Positions 1-7,165 of a stretch of DNA of 10,325 nucleotides are shown piece after piece. Below the pieces are notes generated by a model. The model did not search any database and had not been told where the DNA came from. It saw only the letters and a program-made list of their open reading frames with translations. Origin of the DNA: an uncultured Clostridia bacterium (GTDB lineage: Bacteria > Bacillota > Clostridia > Oscillospirales > Ruminococcaceae); assembly GCA_946613705.1 (NCBI GenBank), contig CAMOFU010000079.1, positions 1 through 10,325 on the forward strand, read 5' to 3'. The position numbers and the translations under genes were made by a program. Numbering within the stretch: the stretch's first letter is position 1; the number at the start of each line of letters is the position of its first letter.

Positions 1-13
1 CGAGGGCGTTGGG

Positions 14-33
14 TGCAGGGGCACGCCCCTGCA
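14..33. repeat. GC-rich near-perfect inverted repeat
   Basis: The arms TGCAGGGGC (14-22) and GCCCCTGCA (25-33) are exact reverse complements with only AC between them. A two-base loop is tight, so in RNA the innermost pair would open. No T-run follows, so it is not a clear terminator. It could be a dispersed REP-like palindrome or the end of an element that starts left of the window. Confidence 0.5.
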
Positions 34-66
34 AATTCTGATTTAGCTTAGTAACAATAAGTACAA

Positions 67-98
67 TGCCCCTGAGCACTTTGAAGGGCTCAGGGGCA
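67..98. terminator. Strong hairpin, possible terminator of the gene left of the window
   Basis: There is an 11-bp perfect stem, TGCCCCTGAGC (67-77) against GCTCAGGGGCA (88-98), with a 10-base loop. The bases after it on the + strand are AAAACTTCTATAT, which is not a good U-tract, so termination is plausible but not proven. It lies between the unseen upstream gene and the promoter at 181. Confidence 0.45.
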
Positions 99-115
99 AA
101 ACTTCTATATGGGTA

Positions 116-135
116 CCCGTCTTATGAGAGACGGG
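116..135. repeat. Third short hairpin in the leader region
   Basis: CCCGTCT (116-122) pairs perfectly with AGACGGG (129-135) around a 6-base loop, TATGAG. It lies 45 bases upstream of the -35 box of the next promoter, so it is outside that transcript. It may belong to the 3' end of an upstream transcript together with the two hairpins before it. Confidence 0.4.
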
Positions 136-180
136 GTATATGTTTAGTATGCACGACGGTATTCTGCCGAGTATAAATTG

Positions 181-209
181 TTGACACATTAACAATAATA
201 TGCTATAAT
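181..209 (+). promoter_or_regulatory. Consensus sigma-A promoter with extended -10
   Basis: The -35 box is a perfect TTGACA (181-186) and the -10 box a perfect TATAAT (204-209), 17 bases apart. TG-C stands directly before the -10 box (201-203), giving an extended -10. Transcription would start near 216, leaving a leader of about 30 nt before the ATG at 247. This predicts strong constitutive-type expression of the secreted protein gene. Confidence 0.85.
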
Positions 210-246
210 TAGATGAAATAACAATTACGGGGAGAATTGATATAAT

Positions 247-1791
247 ATGAAACTCAGAAAAATCTTTATCAGCAGCCTGCTTATTGTCCTTACTGTATTA
301 TCCGTTTGCAGCTTTCCTGCTTCTGCGGTCAACAGGACAGCGATAGGTTATAAGTATTACAATTCTTCGGACTATATAAAGATCACTCTTGAAACAAATC
401 CCGCCGATAACGAGGTCGCAACACAGAATATAGTTTTTATTAACGGGGTCGGTTATCCTGCGGCGGGTTCTGCGGCAAGCTTCAAAAAGGACAGGCTTGC
501 TTCGGGCAGAGAGTATAAGATAAGCCTGATGACGACCTATTTTAATATAAAATCGGGAAAGAAGCGTACATCGCTCAGCGAAGAAGTGAGCTATGCGACC
601 AAGCCGCTGAAAACCGCCATAACCAAAAGAAGCACCACTTACAACAGCATCACGCTGACGTGGTCGGCGGTAAAGAACTGTGACGGCTACAAAATATACA
701 ATGTGCTCGACGACGGATCGCTGAAAACCATAAAAACGATAAAGGGTAAAAACAACACGTCCTGCACTGTAACAGGACTTAAAAGCAGCACAAAATACAA
801 ATATGCCGTCAAGGCATTGAAGTATTTTGAAAACGGCACACGCTACACTGTCAGTGAGCCTGTTTACACTACGAATACCACAAAGCCGCACCCCGAGATA
901 TCGACCTCAAAGACAAAGCTCGGTATCATCAGGCTCAACAGCGATACCGTTTCCAAGCCCGATGCTTCGGGAAATAAAGTTACTCTGCGCAAGGGCATCT
1001 ACACAGGCTACAAAAAGGACGATTTCACCTATGTTCTTGCTGTAGGCTACGGCGGGAAATATATGCCCTACGATAACAAGAGTATCGACGTTCTGTATGC
1101 TGCTGATTCAACAAACAGTATTCTCTCATCGGGTTCTATCTCTATGCACGCACAGGGAAAAGACTATAGTATGGGCTGCGGTCCGACTGCTGCCTGCATC
1201 CTGATAAACCATGAGCTGAAGATCCCGAACGGAGACTCTACTGTAAGCAAAAATACTATTTTTGATAAGTACAGATATGACAGTCGGGTCGAAAAGTTTT
1301 CTTACGGCAGCAATTTCGGTGTGACAGACGGTGTTCCGAACAAAACTTGTGTCGCAGTGATAGTCGATGACTATGCTAAGCAATACGGTAAACGGGCTTA
1401 TTACTATGATACGGGGGCAGTGACAGGCTCTCAGACAGAACGTGAAAACAAGATCATTGATATGATAGACAAGGAGCTTGCCGCAGGGCACAGAGTCCTG
1501 CCGCTGATCGCACACAACTCATATAATGAAAACGGTCTTACAAAGCACAATTATCTCGGCACCTCCACTCACTATGTTGTTCTGACGGGCGAGACTTCGG
1601 GCAGAGGCGGAAACTATTATATTGCCGAGCCCGATCACTGGGAGGCAAGACCGTATTCTACAAACGGCAGTAAGTATTACTACGGTCTGAACGAGAGGAC
1701 AAAGCGCGAGATAGCAAGATCTATCATCAAAACGGAATCAAATGCAGGAGTATATGCTCCTAAGCTGAGAGGCTATATAGTAATTAAATAA
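247..1791 (+). CDS. Secreted FN3-like / peptidase C39-like (papain-fold) protein
   Basis: The 514-residue product begins with a signal peptide: KLRK, a hydrophobic core at residues 6-23, and an Ala-Ser-Ala cleavage motif at 25-27. It is therefore probably exported by Sec. Residues 28-118 look like a degenerate fibronectin type III module. Residues 121-212 are a clearer FN3 module (ITLTWS at 135-140, then CDGYKIY, then the GLKSSTKYKYAVKA strand pair). Residues 300-495 resemble the peptidase C39-like family 2 fold, with a Cys in MGCGPTAA (C311), a His in THYVVLTG (H442) and an Asp in AEPDHW (D463) as a plausible catalytic triad. No LPXTG anchor or dockerin is seen. The ribosome site GGGGAG (229-234) lies 12 bases before the ATG, which is rather long. 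Substrate is unknown; a cell-wall or extracellular cysteine peptidase or amidase is inferred. Confidence 0.8.
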   Translation: MKLRKIFISSLLIVLTVLSVCSFPASAVNRTAIGYKYYNSSDYIKITLETNPADNEVATQNIVFINGVGYPAAGSAASFKKDRLASGREYKISLMTTYFNIKSGKKRTSLSEEVSYATKPLKTAITKRSTTYNSITLTWSAVKNCDGYKIYNVLDDGSLKTIKTIKGKNNTSCTVTGLKSSTKYKYAVKALKYFENGTRYTVSEPVYTTNTTKPHPEISTSKTKLGIIRLNSDTVSKPDASGNKVTLRKGIYTGYKKDDFTYVLAVGYGGKYMPYDNKSIDVLYAADSTNSILSSGSISMHAQGKDYSMGCGPTAACILINHELKIPNGDSTVSKNTIFDKYRYDSRVEKFSYGSNFGVTDGVPNKTCVAVIVDDYAKQYGKRAYYYDTGAVTGSQTERENKIIDMIDKELAAGHRVLPLIAHNSYNENGLTKHNYLGTSTHYVVLTGETSGRGGNYYIAEPDHWEARPYSTNGSKYYYGLNERTKREIARSIIKTESNAGVYAPKLRGYIVIK

Positions 1792-1835
1792 CAATAAAAA
1801 TAGAATAAGAAAACTACACACGAGGAGGAATCATT

Positions 1836-2600
1836 ATGTACAGATTTGATGTGAAGAAAACTACCGCAGACGTTACAGCATGGGTAAAGGAACAGTTTGA
1901 TACGACCGCTTCTCCGGACACAAAGGCTGTTATCGGCATCTCGGGAGGAAAAGACAGCTCTGTAGCTGCTGCCGTCTGCGTTGCTGCACTCGGTGCTGAC
2001 AGAGTGATCGGTGTGCTTATGCCGCAGGGTGAGCAGGCTGATATAGACTGTGCAAGACTGCTCGTAGATCATCTGGGGATCAAAAGCTATGAGATAAACG
2101 TGGGTAAAGCTGTCAGTGCAGTGACCGAGGCTGTGAGCGGTGCGGTCGAGCTCAGCGATCAGGCAAGGATCAATACCCCTGCCCGCGTGAGAATGACTAC
2201 ACTTTATGCTGTAGCTGCCTGCGTGAACGGCAGAGTTATCAACACCTGCAACGCTTCGGAGGATTATGTCGGATACTCTACAAAATACGGCGATGCAGCA
2301 GGCGACATCTCTCCCCTTTCCGACCTGACAGTGACCGAAGTTATCGCTATCGGCGACGAGCTCGGTCTGCCGTATGAGCTGACGCACAAGGTGCCTATCG
2401 ACGGGCTTTGCGGCAAAACTGACGAGGAAAACCTCGGCTTCACATATGCCATGCTCGATCAGTATATCCGCGGCGAGATCACACTCGATGACAAGCCCGA
2501 GATCAAGGATAATATTGAACGCCGCCACCGCGCTAATCTTCACAAGCTGCGCCTGATGCCTAAATTTGTTTACAGCCCCGATAAGCAGCAGCAAGAGTAA
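1836..2600 (+). CDS. nadE: Ammonia-dependent NAD(+) synthase NadE
   Basis: The enzyme makes NAD from deamido-NAD (nicotinate adenine dinucleotide), ATP and ammonia, the last step of NAD biosynthesis, in the cytosol. The 254-residue length fits the short NadE class without the N-terminal glutaminase domain. The PP-loop SGGKDSS is at residues 36-42. Other family signatures are PARVRM (115-120), NASE (139-142), TKYGDAAGDISPLSDL (149-164), the Lys of THKVP (K185) and the acidic pair at 196-197. The C-terminal RRHRANLHKLRLMPKF resembles the basic tail of the family. A strong GAGGAGG ribosome site (1822-1828) sits 7 bases before the ATG. No promoter or terminator is seen in the 44 bases after the secreted protein gene, so read-through expression is likely. 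Confidence 0.93.
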   Translation: MYRFDVKKTTADVTAWVKEQFDTTASPDTKAVIGISGGKDSSVAAAVCVAALGADRVIGVLMPQGEQADIDCARLLVDHLGIKSYEINVGKAVSAVTEAVSGAVELSDQARINTPARVRMTTLYAVAACVNGRVINTCNASEDYVGYSTKYGDAAGDISPLSDLTVTEVIAIGDELGLPYELTHKVPIDGLCGKTDEENLGFTYAMLDQYIRGEITLDDKPEIKDNIERRHRANLHKLRLMPKFVYSPDKQQQE

Positions 2601-2616
2601 AAATGTATAAAATTTC

Positions 2617-2645
2617 TTGACAAATGAGCAAAAATATATTATAAT
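2617..2645 (+). promoter_or_regulatory. Consensus sigma-A promoter for the DUF1508 gene
   Basis: A perfect TTGACA (2617-2622) and a perfect TATAAT (2640-2645) are separated by 17 bases, within an AT-rich stretch just after the nadE stop. The predicted start near 2652 gives a leader of about 45 nt. The full consensus match suggests that the small protein downstream is made in quantity. Confidence 0.85.
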
Positions 2646-2696
2646 GTACTTGACCGATAATCCGATTTATATTTATCTTGAAAGGAAGGATCTATT

Positions 2697-3071
2697 ATGG
2701 GCAAGTTCGTTATCAAAGCAACCAAGACAGGCTTCACATTCAGCCTTAAAGCAGGCAACGGCGAGATAGTCGCCATTGGCGGAGAGGTCTACAATGCACT
2801 TGCAAGCTGCAAAAACGGCTGTGAGAGCGTTATGAAGAATGCACCTGTCGCCGCAGTTGAGGATCAGACAGTTGAAGGCTTCGCTGCCGAAAAGTGCCCC
2901 AAGTTCGAGGTCTACAATGACAAAAAGGGCGAATTCCGTTTCCGCCTGAAAGCGACAAACGGGCAGGTGATCTGTGCAAGCGAGGGCTACACCTCTAAGG
3001 CCTCCTGCAAGAACGGGATAGAGAGTGTTAAGAAAAACGCTGTCGATGCTCCTATTGAGCTTCCCGAGTAA
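2697..3071 (+). CDS. Tandem YegP/DUF1508 protein
   Basis: The 124-residue soluble protein consists of two copies of the roughly 48-residue YegP-type (DUF1508) unit, residues 3-49 and 69-115. Both copies share the pattern K-F, aromatic-rich strand, LKA-NG-, then ASCKNG-ESV-KNA. The family is small and cytosolic, with no established enzymatic activity. E. coli YegP also has two units. The ribosome site AAGGAAGGA (2682-2690) lies 6 bases before the ATG. It has its own consensus promoter and a strong terminator, so it is a monocistronic, probably well expressed gene. There is no signal peptide or membrane segment, and function cannot be assigned from sequence. Confidence 0.87.
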   Translation: MGKFVIKATKTGFTFSLKAGNGEIVAIGGEVYNALASCKNGCESVMKNAPVAAVEDQTVEGFAAEKCPKFEVYNDKKGEFRFRLKATNGQVICASEGYTSKASCKNGIESVKKNAVDAPIELPE

Positions 3072-3103
3072 GCTCATTTCACCTATACCGAGAATTACAA
3101 ATG

Positions 3104-3158
3104 CAGCTCCCGTATCCGAACAGAACAGTTCGGGATACGGGAGCTGTTGTTATTGTTG
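3104..3158 (+). terminator. Strong intrinsic terminator between convergent genes
   Basis: An 18-bp stem with a single bulged base runs from 3104-3121 to 3128-3146, with loop AGAACA. A T-rich tail TTGTTATTGTTG (3147-3158) follows on the + strand. It ends the DUF1508 transcript. Read from the other strand the same hairpin is followed by CATTTGTAATTCT, so it may also stop the leftward fuc operon, which ends at 3175. Confidence 0.88.
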
Positions 3159-3174
3159 AATTATATCGACTCGA

Positions 3175-3870
3175 TCATTTTTCTTCTTTGTTTTCCGAAT
3201 ACTTCTTATATCCCGGGTGCTTGCCTGTAACTCCGTACTGTGGGCGCATACCGATCAGCCTGTCGATATTTTCGCGGTCGATGTCCTTTACCCCTCCGAG
3301 CAGCCTTGCTACAAGAGATATCTGCGCCTGAAGCTCAAGTGTTTCCATTCGGTAATAGGCAGTTGTAAGATCTGCCCCCACGGTCAGAGCACCGTGATTA
3401 GTAAGCAGCATCACATCGTGATAAGGCAGATAAGGCTCTATCGCCTCGGGCACCTCAAAGGTCGAAGGCGTACCGTAAGGTGTGAGCGGAACAGAACCGA
3501 CAGCAATGACAGTTTCTATCATGCAGTAATCGTCAAGAGGGATATGTGCGCAGGCAAAGCCTGTCGATACAGGCGGGTGCGCATGGACGACTGCACCTAC
3601 GTCGGGGCGGTCATTGTAGCATTTGATATGCATTTTCACCTCGGAGGAAGGCCGCCAGTCCTCGGTCGGCTTCTCTATTATATTGAAATCCCTGTCTATC
3701 AGTCCGATGTGATCGCGGGTGATCTCAGCCTTTGAAATACCCGTTCTCGTGGCAAGAAATCGGTTTTCGGCGACCTTGACCGTAACATTGCCGTCGTTGG
3801 CAGCGACCCAGCCCTTCTGCCACATCTTATGACAAACATCAACTATCTTATCCTTAATATCCTCGTACAT
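3175..3870 (-). CDS. fucA: L-fuculose-1-phosphate aldolase FucA
   Basis: This class II aldolase/adducin-family enzyme cleaves L-fuculose-1-phosphate to dihydroxyacetone phosphate and L-lactaldehyde, using zinc. The 231-residue product shows ANDGNVTV (24-31, substrate-binding Asn29), TRTG (41-44), the SSE motif with candidate catalytic E77, and zinc ligands HAH (H96, H98) and NHG (H159). I place the start at the ATG at 3870. The frame stays open to a TTG at 3888, but that codon abuts the ribosome site AAAGGAAGA, which is 7 bases from the ATG. It is the last gene of the fuc operon, 69 nt after the unknown gene. The fold alone does not exclude rhamnulose- or ribulose-phosphate aldolase; the fucI/fucU context decides for fuculose. 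Confidence 0.9.
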   Translation of the reverse strand: MYEDIKDKIVDVCHKMWQKGWVAANDGNVTVKVAENRFLATRTGISKAEITRDHIGLIDRDFNIIEKPTEDWRPSSEVKMHIKCYNDRPDVGAVVHAHPPVSTGFACAHIPLDDYCMIETVIAVGSVPLTPYGTPSTFEVPEAIEPYLPYHDVMLLTNHGALTVGADLTTAYYRMETLELQAQISLVARLLGGVKDIDRENIDRLIGMRPQYGVTGKHPGYKKYSENKEEK

Positions 3871-3876
3871 CAAAAA

Positions 3877-3885
3877 TCTTCCTTT
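3877..3885 (-). promoter_or_regulatory. Ribosome binding site that fixes the fucA start
   Basis: On the minus strand AAAGGAAGA precedes the ATG at 3870 by about 7 bases. A longer reading from the TTG at 3888 would place this purine run inside the coding sequence and leave the TTG without its own site. Confidence 0.75.
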
Positions 3886-3915
3886 CAATATTTCAATTGA
3901 TCTATAATTATATCT

Positions 3916-3933
3916 TCTGCCCGTCAGAGCAGA
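3916..3933 (-). repeat. Small inverted repeat between the unknown gene and fucA
   Basis: TCTGC (3916-3920) and GCAGA (3929-3933) are complementary around 8 bases. The stem is only 5 bp and no U-run follows on the minus strand (AGATATAATTATAG comes next), so it is at most a weak processing or pausing element in the 69-nt gap. An isolated TATAAT on the minus strand here has no matching -35 box. Confidence 0.3.
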
Positions 3934-3939
3934 CGCTGT

Positions 3940-5133
3940 TCACAGCAATTCATAATCATCGGGTACACCGAGAACCAGCTCGGTCAAGGTTATCTCGTCG
4001 AGTGTCATGCCGTTTCTTATGGATTCCTTTATGACCTCATCAAGTGAGCTTAATCGGATAATGTTCCACGCCTGCTTCCTGCTGAGCCTGTTTTCTGCGA
4101 GATACTGGATGATCCCCTGCTCTATATACCCCAGATTGCGAAGCTGAGTCCGCTTGAAAGGTACAAAGCCATTGCCCATGCGCAGCTTGATATCATCTCC
4201 GCGCTTGATATGCAGATACTCGCAGGTAAACAACTCGGGAACGAGCACTCTGATCTCATTAGCCAGCCTGATCTGCTTGCCGCTTACTCTCACGAGGCGA
4301 TCATATGCGATCCTGTCGCTTTCACGGTCTGTTACGGATAGCAGAAGATCAACTGCACATTTGGTAAGTGAGATAACTGTCTCGGCAGCGGTATACTTTC
4401 TGTCGTCGGGCGAGGACCTGTCGAGCAGCATGACGAACTGCCTTTCGGAATAGAAATCATCTTCGATCTTCATAGCATCGATATAACCGCGGAGCCTGTC
4501 CGACAGGCCGCTGAGCAGCGCTCCGTTCAGCCTTACCTCGCTATGGCTCCTCCCTTCTAACGAGTACACATAAAGCTCCAGCCAGTATGCGTTCTTGCTG
4601 CCAAGATAATTGTGAACGTATCTCTTTACATAAGAAAACATATCCGCGGGTTCTTCGCCTCGCTCACCGATATTGAAAACGGGTCTGTCCTCGGAGACCG
4701 CAAACGAGCGTTCCCGTCCGCCGAAATCAGAGAGTATGTGTTCACCGTCTTCATTGTCAAACGCTGATACGATGCTTGTAAACACAGTGAATACAAAAAG
4801 GCTCGCACAGTTTGTTACTGCCTCCTCCGCGCTGTCGCCCGTATATCTTGTAAACTCGCATACAGGCTCATCAAAAAGCTTATGGGAGATCAGAAACATC
4901 AGCTCGGCGGAATAGTATTTATCCTCGTTCTTGATGCTCTGCACCGTGCAGGAAACAGTAAGCCCCTGTTCATCTATAACAATGCAGTTATCATAACGGC
5001 TGACCCTGAGCTCGTCCTTGATACACATTTCTATCATATCATAAGCAGCCTGAGTGAATTCATCACCGAGCTCGCTCCTTGTATCGGGTCTTCCGTCATA
5101 ACGTGCTGACGGCACTCTGTTATCCTGCGGCAT
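3940..5133 (-). CDS. Unrecognised 397-residue cytosolic protein in the fucose operon
   Basis: I do not recognise this protein with confidence. It is acidic, has no signal peptide, and has no convincing membrane segment; the only strongly hydrophobic run is about residues 109-125 and fits a buried helix. The N-terminal half (45-130) reads as alternating strands followed by an SAEEAVTNCA helix, faintly like the DUF6348 layout, which is a weak impression. The C-terminal 60 residues (about 338-397) are helical. No nucleotide-binding, sugar-binding, helix-turn-helix or catalytic motif is obvious. The ribosome site AAGGGG (5141-5146) is 7 bases from the ATG. The gap to fucU is only 18 nt, so it is translated from the fuc message. 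Codon use looks like its neighbours. A role in fucose metabolism is inference from position only. Confidence 0.8.
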   Translation of the reverse strand: MPQDNRVPSARYDGRPDTRSELGDEFTQAAYDMIEMCIKDELRVSRYDNCIVIDEQGLTVSCTVQSIKNEDKYYSAELMFLISHKLFDEPVCEFTRYTGDSAEEAVTNCASLFVFTVFTSIVSAFDNEDGEHILSDFGGRERSFAVSEDRPVFNIGERGEEPADMFSYVKRYVHNYLGSKNAYWLELYVYSLEGRSHSEVRLNGALLSGLSDRLRGYIDAMKIEDDFYSERQFVMLLDRSSPDDRKYTAAETVISLTKCAVDLLLSVTDRESDRIAYDRLVRVSGKQIRLANEIRVLVPELFTCEYLHIKRGDDIKLRMGNGFVPFKRTQLRNLGYIEQGIIQYLAENRLSRKQAWNIIRLSSLDEVIKESIRNGMTLDEITLTELVLGVPDDYELL

Positions 5134-5151
5134 GATCTCACCCCTTACAGC

Positions 5152-5586
5152 TTACACTACTCCCTTTTGCAGCATAACATTAGCATACACTGCTTTTTCG
5201 CCCGTTGCGATAATAGCATAAGCGGTTTTTGCCTGCTCGTAAAACTCAAACCTTTCTATCTGCCCGACAGCATCGGCACCGCGCTCATCATGCCTGGCGA
5301 TTATAGCCTTGTACTCTTCCCAGATCGGTGTCTTGGCGGTATCCCCCTTCATGACCTGCATGAGACTCACGGGCTTGTCAACATAAGTGTCCAGCGGGAA
5401 CAAACTGAGTATCGCATCAAGCAGTTCGGGAACACCGTGGCCGTCTGCTCTTATGACCTTGCAGTTCTTTCCCATGCTCTCTGACGGGAAATTTCCGTCA
5501 GCAATAACGATCCTGTCCGAGTGCCCCATCTCGCAAAGAGTTTTCAACAGCTCGGGTGAAAGGATCGGCGGTATGTTTTTCAGCAT
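5152..5586 (-). CDS. fucU: L-fucose mutarotase FucU
   Basis: It interconverts alpha- and beta-L-fucose so that the isomerase receives its preferred anomer. The 144-residue length matches the RbsD/FucU family. The start LKNI-P-LSPELLK-L-EMGHSD closely follows E. coli FucU and includes the catalytic His22 (EMGH). Further matches are the Asp of IADGNFP (D30), the SMG and VIRADG segments, GDT (81-83), ERFEFYEQAKTAYAII (111-126), and TGEKAVYANVMLQKGV at the end with Y134 in the active-site position. The start codon lies 4 nt after the kinase stop, and its ribosome site GAGGG is inside the kinase 3' end, indicating translational coupling. Confidence 0.93.
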   Translation of the reverse strand: MLKNIPPILSPELLKTLCEMGHSDRIVIADGNFPSESMGKNCKVIRADGHGVPELLDAILSLFPLDTYVDKPVSLMQVMKGDTAKTPIWEEYKAIIARHDERGADAVGQIERFEFYEQAKTAYAIIATGEKAVYANVMLQKGVV

Positions 5587-5590
5587 TTTA

Positions 5591-7075
5591 TCAACCCTCT
5601 TTCATCTTAGATATTATCGTAAAGTATTTTCCCTTGATATCATTCATGTTACAGCTATCCTGCGGAACGAATACTTCTATTTGCTCCGAAGACGCTATTA
5701 TTCTTCTTGCAGCCGTGATATCGGATATATCCCCCGAGGCTATGAGCTGAACGGCGATATTTCCAAGCGCGGTCGCTTCAACAGGACCTGCCGAAACTGT
5801 GATGCCGCAGGCATCGGCAGTCAGCTGTGCAAGAAGCTTGTCCTTTACGCCGCCGCCTATCATATACAGCTTTTTATAACGCTTATCGGTACAGGCCTCG
5901 ATCTCGGAAACGGCTGCCGAGTATTTAAGCGCAAGGCTGTCATAAATACAGCGAATGACCTCCTTGTCATCGGCAGGCACATACTGTCCCGAATCGCGGC
6001 AGTATTTCTTTATCCTTGCAGGGATATTTCCCGCAGGAGTGAATATCGGGTCATCGGGGTCGATAAAGCACTTGAAGGGCTCGGATCCTCGTGCCATAGC
6101 TTCAAGCTCCGCAAATGTATAGCTCTTGCCCTCCCGCTGCCACTGACGGCGGCTCTCCTGGATCAGCCAGAGGCCGATTATGTTTTTCAGGAAGGATATC
6201 TTTCCGCCGTAACCTACCTCGTTGGAAAGTCCGAGCCTGTAGGCATTGCGCCCGAGCACAGGCTCATCAAGCTCTGTTCCGAGCAGGCTCCATGTCCCGC
6301 AGCTGAGGAACAGCCAATCCTTTTCCTCGGCAGGTACGGCAGCCATAGCAGACTGCGTATCATGGCCGCAGACCGAGATCACCTCGATCTCGGGCAGACC
6401 GAGCTCCTCACGAAGCTCAGGCGACAGTGTTCCCCGCTTTGTTCCCGCAGGGACGATGTTTGTAAAGAGACTCGGCTTGACACCAAGCTTCTCAGCTATC
6501 GCATAAGCCCAGCCGCCGTTTTTCTGATCGTACAGCTGAGTAGTTGAAGCTATCGACTGCTCGGATGCCTTTTCACCCGTCAGGAAGAAGGTAAACAGAT
6601 CGGGCATGAGCAGCAGCTTATCGGCACGCTCAAGAATATCCGAACGGTTCCTTGCAAGAGACAGCAGCTGGAAAGCAGTGTTGATCTCCATGAACTGATT
6701 ACCCGTAGCAGCGTACAGCTCCTCGGCAGGAAGCATGGTAAGCACCTCGGCGAGCATACCCTCAGTTCTTTTATCCCGATAATGCACGGGAGAGCCGACC
6801 AGCTCACCGCGGCTGTCTATAAGCCCGAAATCGACCCCCCATGTGTCAATGCCGATGCTTGATATATCACCGTGCTGCTTTGCTTTGACAAGGCTTTGTT
6901 TGACCTCATGGAACAGCCGCAAAAAATCCCAGTACATTGTATTCCCGAGGATAACGGGGTCATTGGAAAACCTGTGAGCTTCTTCAAGCACTATCCTCCC
7001 GCCGTCATAGCTCCCTACGATCGCTCTGCCCGACGATGCTCCGAAATCAAGAGCAAGTACCTTTCTGACAGCCAT
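5591..7075 (-). CDS. L-fuculokinase of the rhamnulokinase (RhaB-like) FGGY type
   Basis: This 494-residue FGGY carbohydrate kinase would phosphorylate L-fuculose at O1 with ATP. The N-terminal phosphate-binding strand is ALDFGASSGRAIV (8-20). DTWGVDFGLID (77-87) and the YRDKRTEGM segment (99-107) are typical of RhaB rather than of classical E. coli FucK. The likely catalytic base is D239 in CGHDTQSA. The second phosphate loop is SCGTWSLLG (258-266), and the adenine-side glycines are in MIGGGVKDKLL (405-415). The ribosome site AAGGGGG is 7 bases before the ATG. It follows fucI by 90 nt and overlaps the fucU signals by context. Sequence family says rhamnulokinase; operon context says fuculose, so rhamnulose or dual activity remains possible. 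Confidence 0.87.
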   Translation of the reverse strand: MAVRKVLALDFGASSGRAIVGSYDGGRIVLEEAHRFSNDPVILGNTMYWDFLRLFHEVKQSLVKAKQHGDISSIGIDTWGVDFGLIDSRGELVGSPVHYRDKRTEGMLAEVLTMLPAEELYAATGNQFMEINTAFQLLSLARNRSDILERADKLLLMPDLFTFFLTGEKASEQSIASTTQLYDQKNGGWAYAIAEKLGVKPSLFTNIVPAGTKRGTLSPELREELGLPEIEVISVCGHDTQSAMAAVPAEEKDWLFLSCGTWSLLGTELDEPVLGRNAYRLGLSNEVGYGGKISFLKNIIGLWLIQESRRQWQREGKSYTFAELEAMARGSEPFKCFIDPDDPIFTPAGNIPARIKKYCRDSGQYVPADDKEVIRCIYDSLALKYSAAVSEIEACTDKRYKKLYMIGGGVKDKLLAQLTADACGITVSAGPVEATALGNIAVQLIASGDISDITAARRIIASSEQIEVFVPQDSCNMNDIKGKYFTIISKMKEG

Positions 7076-7101
7076 AACTCAGCCCCCTTTTCAATGATCG
7101 G

Positions 7102-7137
7102 TCGTCCGCACACAGGCCGCAGCAGATGTGCGGACGA
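7102..7137 (-). repeat. Long intercistronic hairpin between fucI and the kinase gene
   Basis: TCGTCCGCACA (7102-7112) and TGTGCGGACGA (7127-7137) form a perfect 11-bp GC-rich stem with a 14-base loop, filling most of the 90-nt gap. On the minus strand the bases after the stem are CCGATCATTG, with no U-run, so it is not a standard terminator. It could stabilise the fucI mRNA 3' end, mark a processing site, or be a dispersed palindromic repeat. Confidence 0.65.
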
Positions 7138-7165
7138 AAACATAATACTGTTTATCCTGTTATCA

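Noticed and set aside
1773..2594. A 273-codon open frame on the - strand opposite nadE
   Set aside because: The + strand encodes a clear NAD synthase with a PP-loop; the antisense translation matches no family pattern and lacks a start signal.
3901..3915. Internal TATAAT before fucA on the - strand
   Set aside because: No recognisable -35 box or TG extension accompanies it, and the gap is small, so fucA is more simply read from the operon promoter.
5387..6547. A 386-codon open frame on the + strand opposite fucU and the kinase
   Set aside because: It shows the same low-quality composition as other antisense frames and overlaps two well-supported genes on the opposite strand.
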